Source: Terriglobales bacterium | GTDB lineage: Bacteria > Acidobacteriota > Terriglobia > Terriglobales > Acidobacteriaceae | Assembly: GCA_035624455.1 (NCBI GenBank) | Contig: DASPRM010000043.1 | Location: 1-61,262 of the forward strand | DNA: 61,262 nucleotides | Direction: 5' to 3' | Shown here: positions 16,323 to 24,500 of the stretch, piece by piece | How positions within the stretch are numbered: position 1 is the first letter of the stretch | How the letters are laid out: each line of letters starts with the position of its first letter | Position numbers and translations under genes: made by a program | The notes under the pieces: generated by a model | Databases searched by the model: none | The model's input: only the letters and a program-made list of their open reading frames with translations | What the model was told of the DNA's origin: nothing

Positions 16323-17390
16323 ATGCTGACCAACACTGCCGATCTGATCAGCCAGGCAAGCCGCAAGCCGCTGCGCACACGCCGCCATGTCAAGTGGCTT
16401 TCGACATTCGCCATTCTGGTTCTTGTCCTGGTGCCGGTGGCGGGACGTGGGCAGGCGTTCAGAGACGCCACTGCAACGCCCACAGCTACTGCAACTCTGT
16501 GGAAGGATCCCGGCGACATCCGGGCCCGAGACCTGTACTACGGCGTCGGAGGCAAGGAAGATGAGCCCCGGGGTGCGATGACGTTTTTGAAGGAGGATAT
16601 GGGCGGCACGCAACCTAAGTTTGATGCACGCGATGAAGCGGGCAGAAAGTGGAAGGCCAAACTGGGAGTCGAGGCCCAGCCGGAAACCGTAGCCACGCGA
16701 CTGCTTTGGGCAGTGGGTTACTTCGCAAATGAAAATTACTACCTCAAGGTTGTCGAGGTGAATGGTCTGCCAAAGCACCTCCACAGAGGACAGAATTTCG
16801 CTACTTCCGATGGAACCGTAAAAGGGGCGCGCTTGCAGCGACACCCCAAGGATTATAAGAAAGCAGGGGATTGGAGCTGGAAGCATAATCCGTTCCGCGG
16901 GCAGCGCGAATTTAATGGCCTGCGAGTGATGATGGCCCTGATCGACAACTGGGACCTCACGCATAAGAACAACGCGGTTTTCGAGGATCGCGATAGCGGA
17001 GAAGTCATGTACGAAGTGAGCGATGTTGGCGCCAGCTTTGGACCGCCGGGGCAGAGCTACACGAACAAAAAGTCGAAGAATAACCTTGATGCCTACGGGC
17101 GCAAGAAATTTATCTCTAAAATCACTCCTAAGTATGTCGACTTCAATTTTCCGACGCACCCTCCGTTGCTCTACTTTTTCGATCTGCCGTTGTTTTTTGG
17201 GGGAGTGAGCCATCACTGGATCGGAAAACACATCCCACGCCAGGATGCCAAGTGGGTGGGATCGCTGCTGGCGCAGCTTTCGCATGAACAGATTTGCAAT
17301 GCATTCCGAGCCGCGGGATATACGCCTGAGCAGGTGGAGGCTTACTCCGCGGCGGTGCAAGCGCGCATCGATTCGTTGAACCGCCTGTAA
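16323..17390 (+). CDS. Exported protein with kinase-fold-like motifs
   Basis: A 355-residue protein with an N-terminal membrane/signal segment (residues 25-42). No family is certain, but the motif order resembles atypical protein/lipid kinases of the HipA, CotH or Fam20 type: Lys residues in KWKAKLG (109-115), Glu121 heading a helix ETVATRLLWAVGY, DNWDLTHKNNAVF (208-220) in the position of the catalytic loop D..H..N, and YEVSDVGASFG (230-240) in the position of the metal-binding D-x-G. It lacks tandem repeats or other known domains. It is divergent from the metallophosphoesterase operon and convergent with an ABC exporter, and would act outside the cytoplasm. Kinase function is an inference from motif spacing. 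Confidence 0.7.
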   Translation: MLTNTADLISQASRKPLRTRRHVKWLSTFAILVLVLVPVAGRGQAFRDATATPTATATLWKDPGDIRARDLYYGVGGKEDEPRGAMTFLKEDMGGTQPKFDARDEAGRKWKAKLGVEAQPETVATRLLWAVGYFANENYYLKVVEVNGLPKHLHRGQNFATSDGTVKGARLQRHPKDYKKAGDWSWKHNPFRGQREFNGLRVMMALIDNWDLTHKNNAVFEDRDSGEVMYEVSDVGASFGPPGQSYTNKKSKNNLDAYGRKKFISKITPKYVDFNFPTHPPLLYFFDLPLFFGGVSHHWIGKHIPRQDAKWVGSLLAQLSHEQICNAFRAAGYTPEQVEAYSAAVQARIDSLNRL

Positions 17391-17404
17391 TCACGCGGGT
17401 ATCG

Positions 17405-19222
17405 CTAGCGGGGCTCCAGGCTCTCGTCTCCCACGAATTGCAAGTGATAGAGCTCGGCGTACAGGCCGCCGCGGTGCAGCAGCTCGTCGTGCTTGCCCCG
17501 TTCGACGATTTCACCGTCCTGGATGACAAAGATGACATCAGCCTTGCGGATGGTGGAGAGACGATGCGCAATGACAATCGCGGTTTTACCCTGGATGAGG
17601 CGATCAAGCGCCTCGAACACGAGTCGTTCAGAAGCTGAATCGAGGCCGGTGGTGGGTTCGTCGAGAATGAGGATGGAATTTTTTCGCAGGATGGCGCGGG
17701 CGATGGCGACGCTCTGGCGCTGGCCGCCAGAGAGCGTCATGCCGCGTTCGCCGATGATGGTGTCGTACCCTTCAGGCAATTTTTCGATGAAGTCGCTGGC
17801 ATTGGCGAGTTCTGCGGCTCGAATAATCTCGGAACGGGTCGCTTCCGGTCTGCCATAAGCAACGTTCTGCCAAACCGGGGCATGAAAGAGCATGGTCTCC
17901 TGCAGCACAAAGCTGATCTGCTGACGCAGGGATCGCTGGCGGTAGCGGCGGATGTCCATGCCATCAATCTTGACGGCTCCGGCGGTTGGTTCATAGAAGC
18001 GCGGAATCAGGCTAATGATGCTGGTTTTGCCGGCGCCAGTGGGCCCTACCAGGGCCGCGAGTTCTCCTGCCTTGATAGTGAAGCTTACGTCCTTAAGAAC
18101 GGGAGTGTCCGGCGTGTAAGAGAACGAGACGTTATCGAATTCGATATCCCCGCGAAAGCGCGGCGCCGCGATGGCGCGAAGAGAATCTTTGATCTCCTTA
18201 TCGTTAGCCAGAATTTCCTGGATGCGCTCGTAACCCACAGCCGCCTTGGAGTAACTGTCGGTCATCTTGGAGAGTTCCTGCATCGGCTTGTACATCTTCT
18301 TCAAGTAAAGGATGAAGACCACGAGGGAGCCGGCGGAGAGGCTGCCACTTAATATCAGTCGCGCGCCAAACCAGAGAACCAGTCCGGTGCCCACTGCAAC
18401 AATTAGATCGACTATAGGGGTGAGTTTGGCTTTGAGACCGCGCGCCCGGAGGGCAATCTCGATTCCTTCCAGGCTTTCTTGCTCCAGGCGGCGTACTTCG
18501 TAGTCTTCGCGGGCGAACGCCTTCACTACTCGGATCGACGAGAGCACTTCTTCCACAACCGAAGTAATCTCTCCTTCTTTCTTGCGAACAGCGCGCGCGG
18601 CCTTCTTGATCCGCCGGGTATAGGAATAGACGACGATGAACAGTGGCGGTGCGATGGAAAGGGCGATCAGAGTGAAGCGCCAGTTCAAATAGAACATCAC
18701 ACCGATCATGCCGAAGAGCGTGATGATGTTGATCAACGAACTGAGCAGCCCGGAAGTGATGAAGCTTTGAATGGAGTCGATATCGTTCGTGACCCGGCTG
18801 ATGAGATCGCCAGTCTGCTTCTGGTCATGGAAGGCGAGTGACAGCCGCTGGATATGGGCGTAGATGGTTCGCCGCAACTCGTAGGCGATCCACTGGCCAA
18901 CATTTGTGGTGATGTATTTCTCGGAGTAAGTGCATACTGCATCGAGAGCAGCGATTGCCAAAACCGCCAGGCAAGCGAACTTGAGCATGCCGATCTGGTC
19001 AGAGCCGGTGATGGGCTGCAGCCAGCGAAGCATGGAGGCGTGGGTGTCACGTCCGCGCAGGACGTTATCCAGGACGATTTTCAGAGGCCAGGGATCGAGA
19101 AGATTGGCGGCGCCCTCGCCGGTTACAGCCAGGAGGCCGAGAAGCAATGAAGTCCGATGTGGGGCAAGAAGCTGGGCGATGGTGAGCTTTTTGCGTTTCT
19201 GAGTGACAATCGCATCCTGCAC
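17405..19222 (-). CDS. ABC exporter, fused membrane and ATPase domains
   Basis: A 605-residue half-transporter from the GTG at 19222 (GGAG eight bases upstream); an alternative start at 19321 would add 33 residues that look non-coding. The membrane domain (about 20-310) contains WIAYELRRTIYAHIQRLSLAFHDQKQTGDLISRVTNDID-type intracellular loops. The ATPase has GPTGAGKTS, LSGGQRQSVAIARAIL, ILILDEPTTGLDSAS and VIAHRLSTIRKA. It is closest to MsbA/multidrug-type exporters. It ends 15 bases from the stop of the kinase-like gene on the other strand, and with the exporter at 12.7-14.6 kb it brackets three exported-protein genes. Confidence 0.92.
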   Translation of the reverse strand: MQDAIVTQKRKKLTIAQLLAPHRTSLLLGLLAVTGEGAANLLDPWPLKIVLDNVLRGRDTHASMLRWLQPITGSDQIGMLKFACLAVLAIAALDAVCTYSEKYITTNVGQWIAYELRRTIYAHIQRLSLAFHDQKQTGDLISRVTNDIDSIQSFITSGLLSSLINIITLFGMIGVMFYLNWRFTLIALSIAPPLFIVVYSYTRRIKKAARAVRKKEGEITSVVEEVLSSIRVVKAFAREDYEVRRLEQESLEGIEIALRARGLKAKLTPIVDLIVAVGTGLVLWFGARLILSGSLSAGSLVVFILYLKKMYKPMQELSKMTDSYSKAAVGYERIQEILANDKEIKDSLRAIAAPRFRGDIEFDNVSFSYTPDTPVLKDVSFTIKAGELAALVGPTGAGKTSIISLIPRFYEPTAGAVKIDGMDIRRYRQRSLRQQISFVLQETMLFHAPVWQNVAYGRPEATRSEIIRAAELANASDFIEKLPEGYDTIIGERGMTLSGGQRQSVAIARAILRKNSILILDEPTTGLDSASERLVFEALDRLIQGKTAIVIAHRLSTIRKADVIFVIQDGEIVERGKHDELLHRGGLYAELYHLQFVGDESLEPR

Positions 19223-19528
19223 AGGATTCGCTCCGCGCCGACTCCGTCCCGGCCATGCGTCCGCCACGGGGCAGCGGAGACGTAGCAATCGCATGGGATG
19301 GATGTCGATGCCAGCCGTCAAGTTGCTTGGCGCACCGGCTACGCCGTATCCCAGGGCCTAATGCTCTAAGTTCAGTCTGGTGGCTGGATTCGGGGCGTAG
19401 GGGCGGAGGGGGAATACCACCGGGAAGGTCAAGTCAGTCTTCCCTTGTAAGTAAAGTTCTGCTTTAGCTCTGGGCCTGAGCCGTTACAATGTTCGGCAAC
19501 TTAATCGCATTGAAAGATAGGAAGGCTC

Positions 19529-20329
19529 TTGCACGCCAAAGCTCATAAACCCGTGCTATCCCTGTCCGGCAAACGAATCCTGGTTTCCCGCGCGCGCGAA
19601 CAGGCGTCCGTCCTTTCTGAGGGCTTGCAGGCGGCGGGCGCGGAGGTCGTGGAGATTCCGTTCATTGAGATTCGTGAGCCGAAGTCTTACGCCACCCTGG
19701 ATTACGCGATTCACAGTCTGCCCAATTACGACTGGCTGATCGTTACCAGCGTGAACGGGGTCGAGGCTTTGATGAAACGGATGGAGAAGCTTGGCAAGTC
19801 AGAAGCTGATCTGCTGCACCTGAACATTGCCGCCATAGGCCCGGCTACGCGGAAGGCGATTGAAGACTATGGTCTGCCAGTTGACGTTGAGCCGGAAGAA
19901 TACATTGCCGAGGCGGTGGTGGAAGCGCTGCGCGATAGGGTCAGAGGGAAACGCGTGCTGCTGGCGCGCGCTAAAGTCGCGCGGGATGTGATTCCTAACG
20001 AACTGGATAAGCTGGGGGCGCGCGTCGATGTGGTGGTTGCATATGAAACGGTTCTGCCCGAGTCTTCGCGTACCGCGCTACTCGAAGCGCTGCAAGACCG
20101 AAAACACAAGCTATACGCCATTACTTTTACCAGCTCCTCCACTGCCCGCAATTTTGTCGAGTTGTTGGGAGACGATAAAGCGCATTCCGCGCTGCTGGAT
20201 GGAGTAAAGTTGGCTTCGATCGGCCCAGTGACCTCCAGCACGCTGCGTGAGCTGGGCCTGCGGGTGGATGTCGAGGCCAGCGAGTACACCATACCTGGGC
20301 TGATCAAGGCGCTGAGCGAGGCGAAGTAG
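19529..20329 (+). CDS. hemD: Uroporphyrinogen-III synthase
   Basis: A 266-residue HemD-family protein, the usual length. It opens with LSGKRILVSRAREQASVLSEGLQAAGAEVVEIPFIEI, followed by YDWLIVTSVNGVEALMKRM, IAAIGPATRKAIEDYG, the mid-protein KRVLLARAKVARDVIPNELDKLGARVDVVVAYETV and the final ITFTSSSTARNFVELLG and LASIGPVTSSTLRELGL. The enzyme cyclises hydroxymethylbilane to uroporphyrinogen III. The start is a TTG at 19529 with GGAAGG just upstream; no nearby ATG gives the full N-terminal strand. It stands alone, although another heme-pathway gene (HemQ-like) lies 3.3 kb away. Confidence 0.85.
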   Translation: MHAKAHKPVLSLSGKRILVSRAREQASVLSEGLQAAGAEVVEIPFIEIREPKSYATLDYAIHSLPNYDWLIVTSVNGVEALMKRMEKLGKSEADLLHLNIAAIGPATRKAIEDYGLPVDVEPEEYIAEAVVEALRDRVRGKRVLLARAKVARDVIPNELDKLGARVDVVVAYETVLPESSRTALLEALQDRKHKLYAITFTSSSTARNFVELLGDDKAHSALLDGVKLASIGPVTSSTLRELGLRVDVEASEYTIPGLIKALSEAK

Positions 20330-20427
20330 GCGGCGCGGAGGCCGGATGCAAGCTGTCACAGTTACAGGTGATCGCGCTCACAGACGCTTTCCGATGCACC
20401 AGGTAAAGTATCTTAAAATTAAAACGA

Positions 20428-20486
20428 AGGCGCGCACCGATGCCATCCTCACCCCACATCTTCTCGGTGCGCGCTTCTCTTTTGGG
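20428..20486. terminator. Bidirectional intrinsic terminator
   Basis: GCGCGCACCGA (20430-20440) pairs perfectly with TCGGTGCGCGC (20464-20474) around a 23-base loop. TTCTCTTTT follows on the plus strand and a T-rich run (CTTCGTTTTAATTTT) follows on the minus strand. It sits between convergent hemD and the S9 peptidase gene, fitting both. Confidence 0.65.
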
Positions 20487-20521
20487 ATGAATCAGATTGC
20501 AGGAGCGTCCGCGTCACGAAG

Positions 20522-22492
20522 TTATTCCAACGTGCATCCGCAGCCGGGTGAGGGTACCTGCATGCGCAGGAAATCTCCCACTCGCTTGGAGGCGTCGAGG
20601 CGGTTTTCCAACCGCCCAAACACGTGCCCTTCGTCGTCGTAGATTTTCAGTTGCGCAGTTCCGCCGCGCTTCTTAATGGCCTCAGCTACCTGTTCGGCCT
20701 CTGACTTGGGGCAGCGCGGGTCGTTACCTCCGGCGATGAGCAGGAGTGGGGCTTTGATCTTGTCAATGAAGTTAATGGGCGAGCGCTCTTCCCAGAGCGC
20801 CTTGTTCTTCTCCGGATCGCCCATGGTGGCGAAGTCATACTCGCGCAGCAGCGGATCCTCGTGACGGAATTCTGTGAACCAGTTCACGAAAGGAACGATG
20901 GCCACTGCCGCTGCCCACATTTCAGGCGCCTTGGTCACGGCCATCATAGTCATGTAGCCGCCGTAGCTGCGCCCCATCACGATCATCTTCTTGGGATCGA
21001 CGTAGCCTGTCTGCTTGGCAAAATCGGCCGCCGCGAGTACGTCCTGAAGATCGCCGCCACCCATGTCCAAGAGGTTGGCATCCTGAAATTGTTTGCCGTA
21101 TCCGGTGGAGCCGCGGTAATTGGGCGCGATGACTACGTACCCCTGATTGATCATGTATTGCACGATAGGCTGAAAGGAGTTCTGGTACTGCAAATCGGGC
21201 CCGCCGTGAATGTAGACTATCGCCGGATAGCGGCCGTCTTTGGCGATGTTGTTGGGCATGTAGAGGAAGGCGGAGATCTGGTATTTGCTATCGTGGCTGG
21301 GCAAGTGCACGAGATAAGGTTGGACAAGGAATTCGCTCTCGAGACCAGCGGTCATCGAGCGCGTCAACTGCGTGGTCTTGCGGTCCGCGATGGAATAGAC
21401 CCAGAGGTCGATGGGCACATCTGGACCTTCATGTGTGTACAAGAGCCGGGTTCCGTCTCTGGAGAACGCTGTCCGGGCCCCGGCAAGAGCGTTTACTCCT
21501 GCGGGAAGCGCTATGCGTTGGGCTCGTTTTGCCGCCAGGTCATTCAAATACAAGTCGGTATTTCCATCCACATTGGCCGTGAAGGAAATCAGCTTCCCGT
21601 CGGGAGAAAAGCTGCCGGGCGTAATTTCCCACTTCTCGTGTGTCAGCCATTCGATGTTCTGGCTGGCGATGTCCAGGATTCCAATGTTCTGATAACCGTT
21701 TTCAGCATTGGACCGGATGAGGAGTTTCTTGCCATCCGGTGACCAGGCTGCGGCGGAATACGGTTTTTCGCCGTCGTGTGGTGTCAGGTTCGTGCTTTTG
21801 CCAGCGGCAAGTTCCGCAATCATTACCCGGCTGTCTTTTTCGTCGGCGCGCTGCTGGGTGTAGGCGATCCACTTGCCGTCGGGCGACCACAGCGGGTTCA
21901 CGTTGCTCCACTCTTTGGCGGTGCCGGTGGTCAGTTTGGTCACGCTGCGGGTCAGGACGTTGAAGATGACGATCTCATAGGTGGAGGCGTCCCGCGGCTT
22001 CACCTGATAGGCCAACTTCCTGCTGTCCGGGGACCAGGCTGGATTCTCCTCGGAGACCTCGGGCGTGCTGGTGAGGTTGAGGACGTCGCCGGTCTTAGGC
22101 GAGACGATGAAAACGTCCCACTGTTCATCGCCATCATGGTCGGACTGGTAGGCGATCCATGCGCCATCGCGTGACCAAGCGGGATTCGTTTGGCGCTGCT
22201 CACTGATGGTCAGTTGCGCAGGCCAGCCTCCCTGCGCGGGCACCAGCCACAGGTTCTCGCGACCGCTGAGATTCGTGACCACCGCCACCGTTTTACCATC
22301 CGGCGACCAGGCACTCGCTCCGATCTCGCGCGTCAGGAAGAACTGTTCCAGCGAATAGTTGGGAAGATCGGCGACCGTCTTGCTGGCCGCTTGTTTAGGA
22401 TCGGTGATGGCAGTGGGAGGCTGGAGGATTTGTTGGGCCGAGGCCAGCAGGGAAGAGCAGCCAAGAAAAATGCAAAGTATAAGAGAGCGCAT
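20522..22492 (-). CDS. S9 prolyl oligopeptidase-family peptidase
   Basis: A 656-residue exported peptidase: signal peptide LILCIFLGCSSLLASA, then a seven-bladed TolB/WD40-like propeller (repeated WSPDGK/WSPDSRK blades between about 55 and 370), then an alpha/beta-hydrolase. The nucleophile is Ser509 in GRSYGGY; the Asp is in AGGNDPRCP and the His in DDEGHVF. It fits acylaminoacyl-peptidase/dipeptidyl-peptidase-like members of family S9 that trim short peptides in the periplasm. It stands alone, with a terminator on its 3' side and a repeat-bearing intergenic region on its 5' side. Confidence 0.92.
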   Translation of the reverse strand: MRSLILCIFLGCSSLLASAQQILQPPTAITDPKQAASKTVADLPNYSLEQFFLTREIGASAWSPDGKTVAVVTNLSGRENLWLVPAQGGWPAQLTISEQRQTNPAWSRDGAWIAYQSDHDGDEQWDVFIVSPKTGDVLNLTSTPEVSEENPAWSPDSRKLAYQVKPRDASTYEIVIFNVLTRSVTKLTTGTAKEWSNVNPLWSPDGKWIAYTQQRADEKDSRVMIAELAAGKSTNLTPHDGEKPYSAAAWSPDGKKLLIRSNAENGYQNIGILDIASQNIEWLTHEKWEITPGSFSPDGKLISFTANVDGNTDLYLNDLAAKRAQRIALPAGVNALAGARTAFSRDGTRLLYTHEGPDVPIDLWVYSIADRKTTQLTRSMTAGLESEFLVQPYLVHLPSHDSKYQISAFLYMPNNIAKDGRYPAIVYIHGGPDLQYQNSFQPIVQYMINQGYVVIAPNYRGSTGYGKQFQDANLLDMGGGDLQDVLAAADFAKQTGYVDPKKMIVMGRSYGGYMTMMAVTKAPEMWAAAVAIVPFVNWFTEFRHEDPLLREYDFATMGDPEKNKALWEERSPINFIDKIKAPLLLIAGGNDPRCPKSEAEQVAEAIKKRGGTAQLKIYDDEGHVFGRLENRLDASKRVGDFLRMQVPSPGCGCTLE

Positions 22493-22527
22493 TGGAATGA
22501 ATTGTAATCGGGCAGTCAGGAAAGTGA

Positions 22528-22555
22528 GAAGTTAGATCGGGTGAAGGAAGTAAGA
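22528..22555. repeat. Short dispersed repeat, copy A
   Basis: GAAGTTAGATCGGGTGA followed by AGGA and AGTAAGA. The reverse complement of the same 17-mer plus AGTAAGA, without the four-base insert, occurs at 27486-27509. Both copies lie between genes. The origin is unknown. Confidence 0.55.
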
Positions 22556-22654
22556 GTACGACCTGAGATCGGATGATCGCGTGACGTAAGAGCGTGTCGA
22601 GGCTGCGCCTGACCTGAACGGACGAGACGAGTATTGCCAGGACGAACAAAACAC

Positions 22655-22708
22655 AAGGTCCTTCGAATCGGGCCTCGTCTTCGTACTCGGCCCTCCCTCA
22701 GGATGACA
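22655..22708. repeat. REP-like dispersed element
   Basis: Begins GGTCCTTCGAATC and ends CCTCAGGATGACA, the same bounding words seen at 38266, 53226 and 56734. The centre differs between copies. It lies in the 270-base interval between the S9 peptidase and nth genes. A 15-mer, TGAACGGACGAGACG, 40 bases before it (22615-22629), recurs at 39668-39682. Confidence 0.6.
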
Positions 22709-22762
22709 GTGGTTGCTGTCTTCCTCGATGTAGCTTCGTGTCCTTTGTAGTTGGAAAGGGAC

Positions 22763-23644
22763 CTAGGGCTTGGCGTCTTCGTGGATATCGACTGTGCTCC
22801 AGGTTTTGTCGGCGGCGTGGCAGATATCCTCGAGTGGGCAATCCACGCACTTGGGTTTGCGGGCAATGCAGAGAGCGCGGCCGTGCAGGATAACGGCGTG
22901 CGAGAAGATGGTCCACTTATCGCGTGGAATCACCTTCATCAGGTCCTGTTCCACCTTTTCGGGAACTTGTTGTTTGCTCAATTCCAGGCGATGCGAGATG
23001 CGATAGACGTGAGTGTCGACCACCACGCCTTCATTCTTGCCAAACCATGTTCCCAGCACGACATTGGCAGTTTTGCGGGCGACTCCGGGCAGGGTGAGCA
23101 GTGAGTCCATATCGCTGGGAACCTGCCCACCGAAGTCGCTCATGATCTTCCGAGCGGCGCCTACCACGGCTTTGCTTTTGTTGCGATAGAAACCGGTGGA
23201 ATAGAGATCGGGCTCGAGCTGCTCGGGCTTAAGGGCGGCGAAATCCTGGAGGGTGGGATATTTTCGGAATAGCTCGGGCGTCACCATGTTTACGCGCACG
23301 TCGGTGCTCTGCGCGGAGAGGATGGTTGCGACCAGCAACTCCCACGCGTTGCGGTGATGCAGAGCGCATGTGGCTCCGGGATAGCGCGCCTGCAGACGGC
23401 TGAGAATTTCCGCGATTCGTTGGGGCGCTAACGGGTTGTAGCCCTTGGGAGCTTTGCCTGGCTTGATGGCGCCAGCGTTTATGGGCTTTGCAGCTTTCTT
23501 ACACGCTCCGGGAAGTACGGCAGCCCGCAAGCGAGGACTCTTGGGAGCTGACGGGCTGATGGATAGGCGACCACCGCGACCTGCGCCGACACGATCCTGG
23601 CGTCCGCTCTTCGTGGGCTGGCGGGGAATGAGTCCACGCGGCAT
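22763..23644 (-). CDS. nth: Endonuclease III
   Basis: A 293-residue DNA glycosylase/AP lyase for oxidised pyrimidines. The catalytic core (about 80-285) has WELLVATILSAQSTD, the helix-hairpin-helix LPGVARKTANVVL with the catalytic Lys, VDTHVYRISHRL with the catalytic Asp, and a [4Fe-4S] site CIARKPKCVDCPLEDIC with the normal C-x6-C-x2-C-x5-C spacing. Compared with about 210 residues in E. coli Nth, it has an extra N-terminal 75 residues rich in Arg, Lys and Pro. The ATG shares its A with the stop of the HemQ-like gene (TGATG), so translation is coupled. Confidence 0.93.
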   Translation of the reverse strand: MPRGLIPRQPTKSGRQDRVGAGRGGRLSISPSAPKSPRLRAAVLPGACKKAAKPINAGAIKPGKAPKGYNPLAPQRIAEILSRLQARYPGATCALHHRNAWELLVATILSAQSTDVRVNMVTPELFRKYPTLQDFAALKPEQLEPDLYSTGFYRNKSKAVVGAARKIMSDFGGQVPSDMDSLLTLPGVARKTANVVLGTWFGKNEGVVVDTHVYRISHRLELSKQQVPEKVEQDLMKVIPRDKWTIFSHAVILHGRALCIARKPKCVDCPLEDICHAADKTWSTVDIHEDAKP

Positions 23645-24372
23645 CAGCCCAGCCTCTCCAGCATTTCCTGAGGGGAAGTCTGCAGGCAGGTAAACACGGG
23701 ACCCTCGCTTTCGGTGTAAGAGGCAGCGTCGGTCTCTCGCATTCTCATGGCAAGATCGAGCATCTGCTCCGGGCGGTCGGTCTCGTAAGCCAGCATGAGA
23801 TCCTGAGCATCGATGCCAAAGGAATACATCACGTGCAAGCGGACATTGCGAAACTCATCGCCGACCTCAATCTGCTCGTTGATCATGCGCTGGCGCTCTT
23901 CCAACGGAAGCTGGTACCAGGAGCGGGTTTTCACCAGCGGAACGACGAACAGGTATTTTCCAGCACCCGGCCGAATCACGCCCTTGGGATCGAAGAACTT
24001 GTGGTGCTCTTGATCGATCAGATAGACGGAGCGCCTGGTCATGCTCAGATAAGAATGGGCTACCTGCAGATACGAACCGAGGCGGGTGTGCATGAAGTCG
24101 GCATGAGCGGAGCTCAGGCAGTCCAGCGAATAGCAGATGCGCCATAGCATCATCTGGCAATCACTGCGCAAGCCGACCATGGAATAGGTCAGCATCCGCA
24201 TGTCGGGATTGCACCAGCGCTTCAGGGTGTCCAGGGCTTCGCCCTTCTGCCATTCCCGTTCTTCCTTGGGCAGGCCTCGCCACTCGGGCGCAATTCGAAA
24301 GAAGCTGAAGTTTACGAACTGGCGCTTTTGATCGCCGCTCCTGCCATCGTCCATGCGGTTTGTGTCCCCCAC
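23644..24372 (-). CDS. hemQ: Chlorite dismutase-family protein, probable heme synthase HemQ
   Basis: A 242-residue member of the chlorite dismutase superfamily: QFVNFSFFRIAPEWRGLP at the N-terminus, a double ferredoxin-like layout, and the family signature MYSFGIDAQDLMLAYETD near residue 200, preceded by His in RLHVMYS. Length and the lack of a signal peptide favour coproheme decarboxylase (HemQ), which makes protoheme in the coproporphyrin-dependent route, over true chlorite dismutase. The gene overlaps nth by one base. A hemD gene lies 3 kb downstream. No other heme gene touches it, so the symbol is a family-level call. Confidence 0.75.
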   Translation of the reverse strand: MGDTNRMDDGRSGDQKRQFVNFSFFRIAPEWRGLPKEEREWQKGEALDTLKRWCNPDMRMLTYSMVGLRSDCQMMLWRICYSLDCLSSAHADFMHTRLGSYLQVAHSYLSMTRRSVYLIDQEHHKFFDPKGVIRPGAGKYLFVVPLVKTRSWYQLPLEERQRMINEQIEVGDEFRNVRLHVMYSFGIDAQDLMLAYETDRPEQMLDLAMRMRETDAASYTESEGPVFTCLQTSPQEMLERLG

Positions 24373-24500
24373 TCGCCCCGTCAGATTCTAGCAAAGCTGC
24401 GGGAGTTGGCAGGCGGCGCACGGTCCTCCCGCAGGCGGGTTTCGTCGACCTCACAGAGTTGCCAGGCAGAAACGATTGCGATGAAGGCTTCAGGGGGAGG

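Noticed and set aside
15609-17360. 583-residue minus-strand frame
   Set aside because: Only the last third reads like a protein; the remainder is the antisense of the kinase-like gene.
20861-21742. 293-residue plus-strand frame opposite the S9 peptidase
   Set aside because: Mirror of the hydrolase/propeller coding sequence with no independent start signal.
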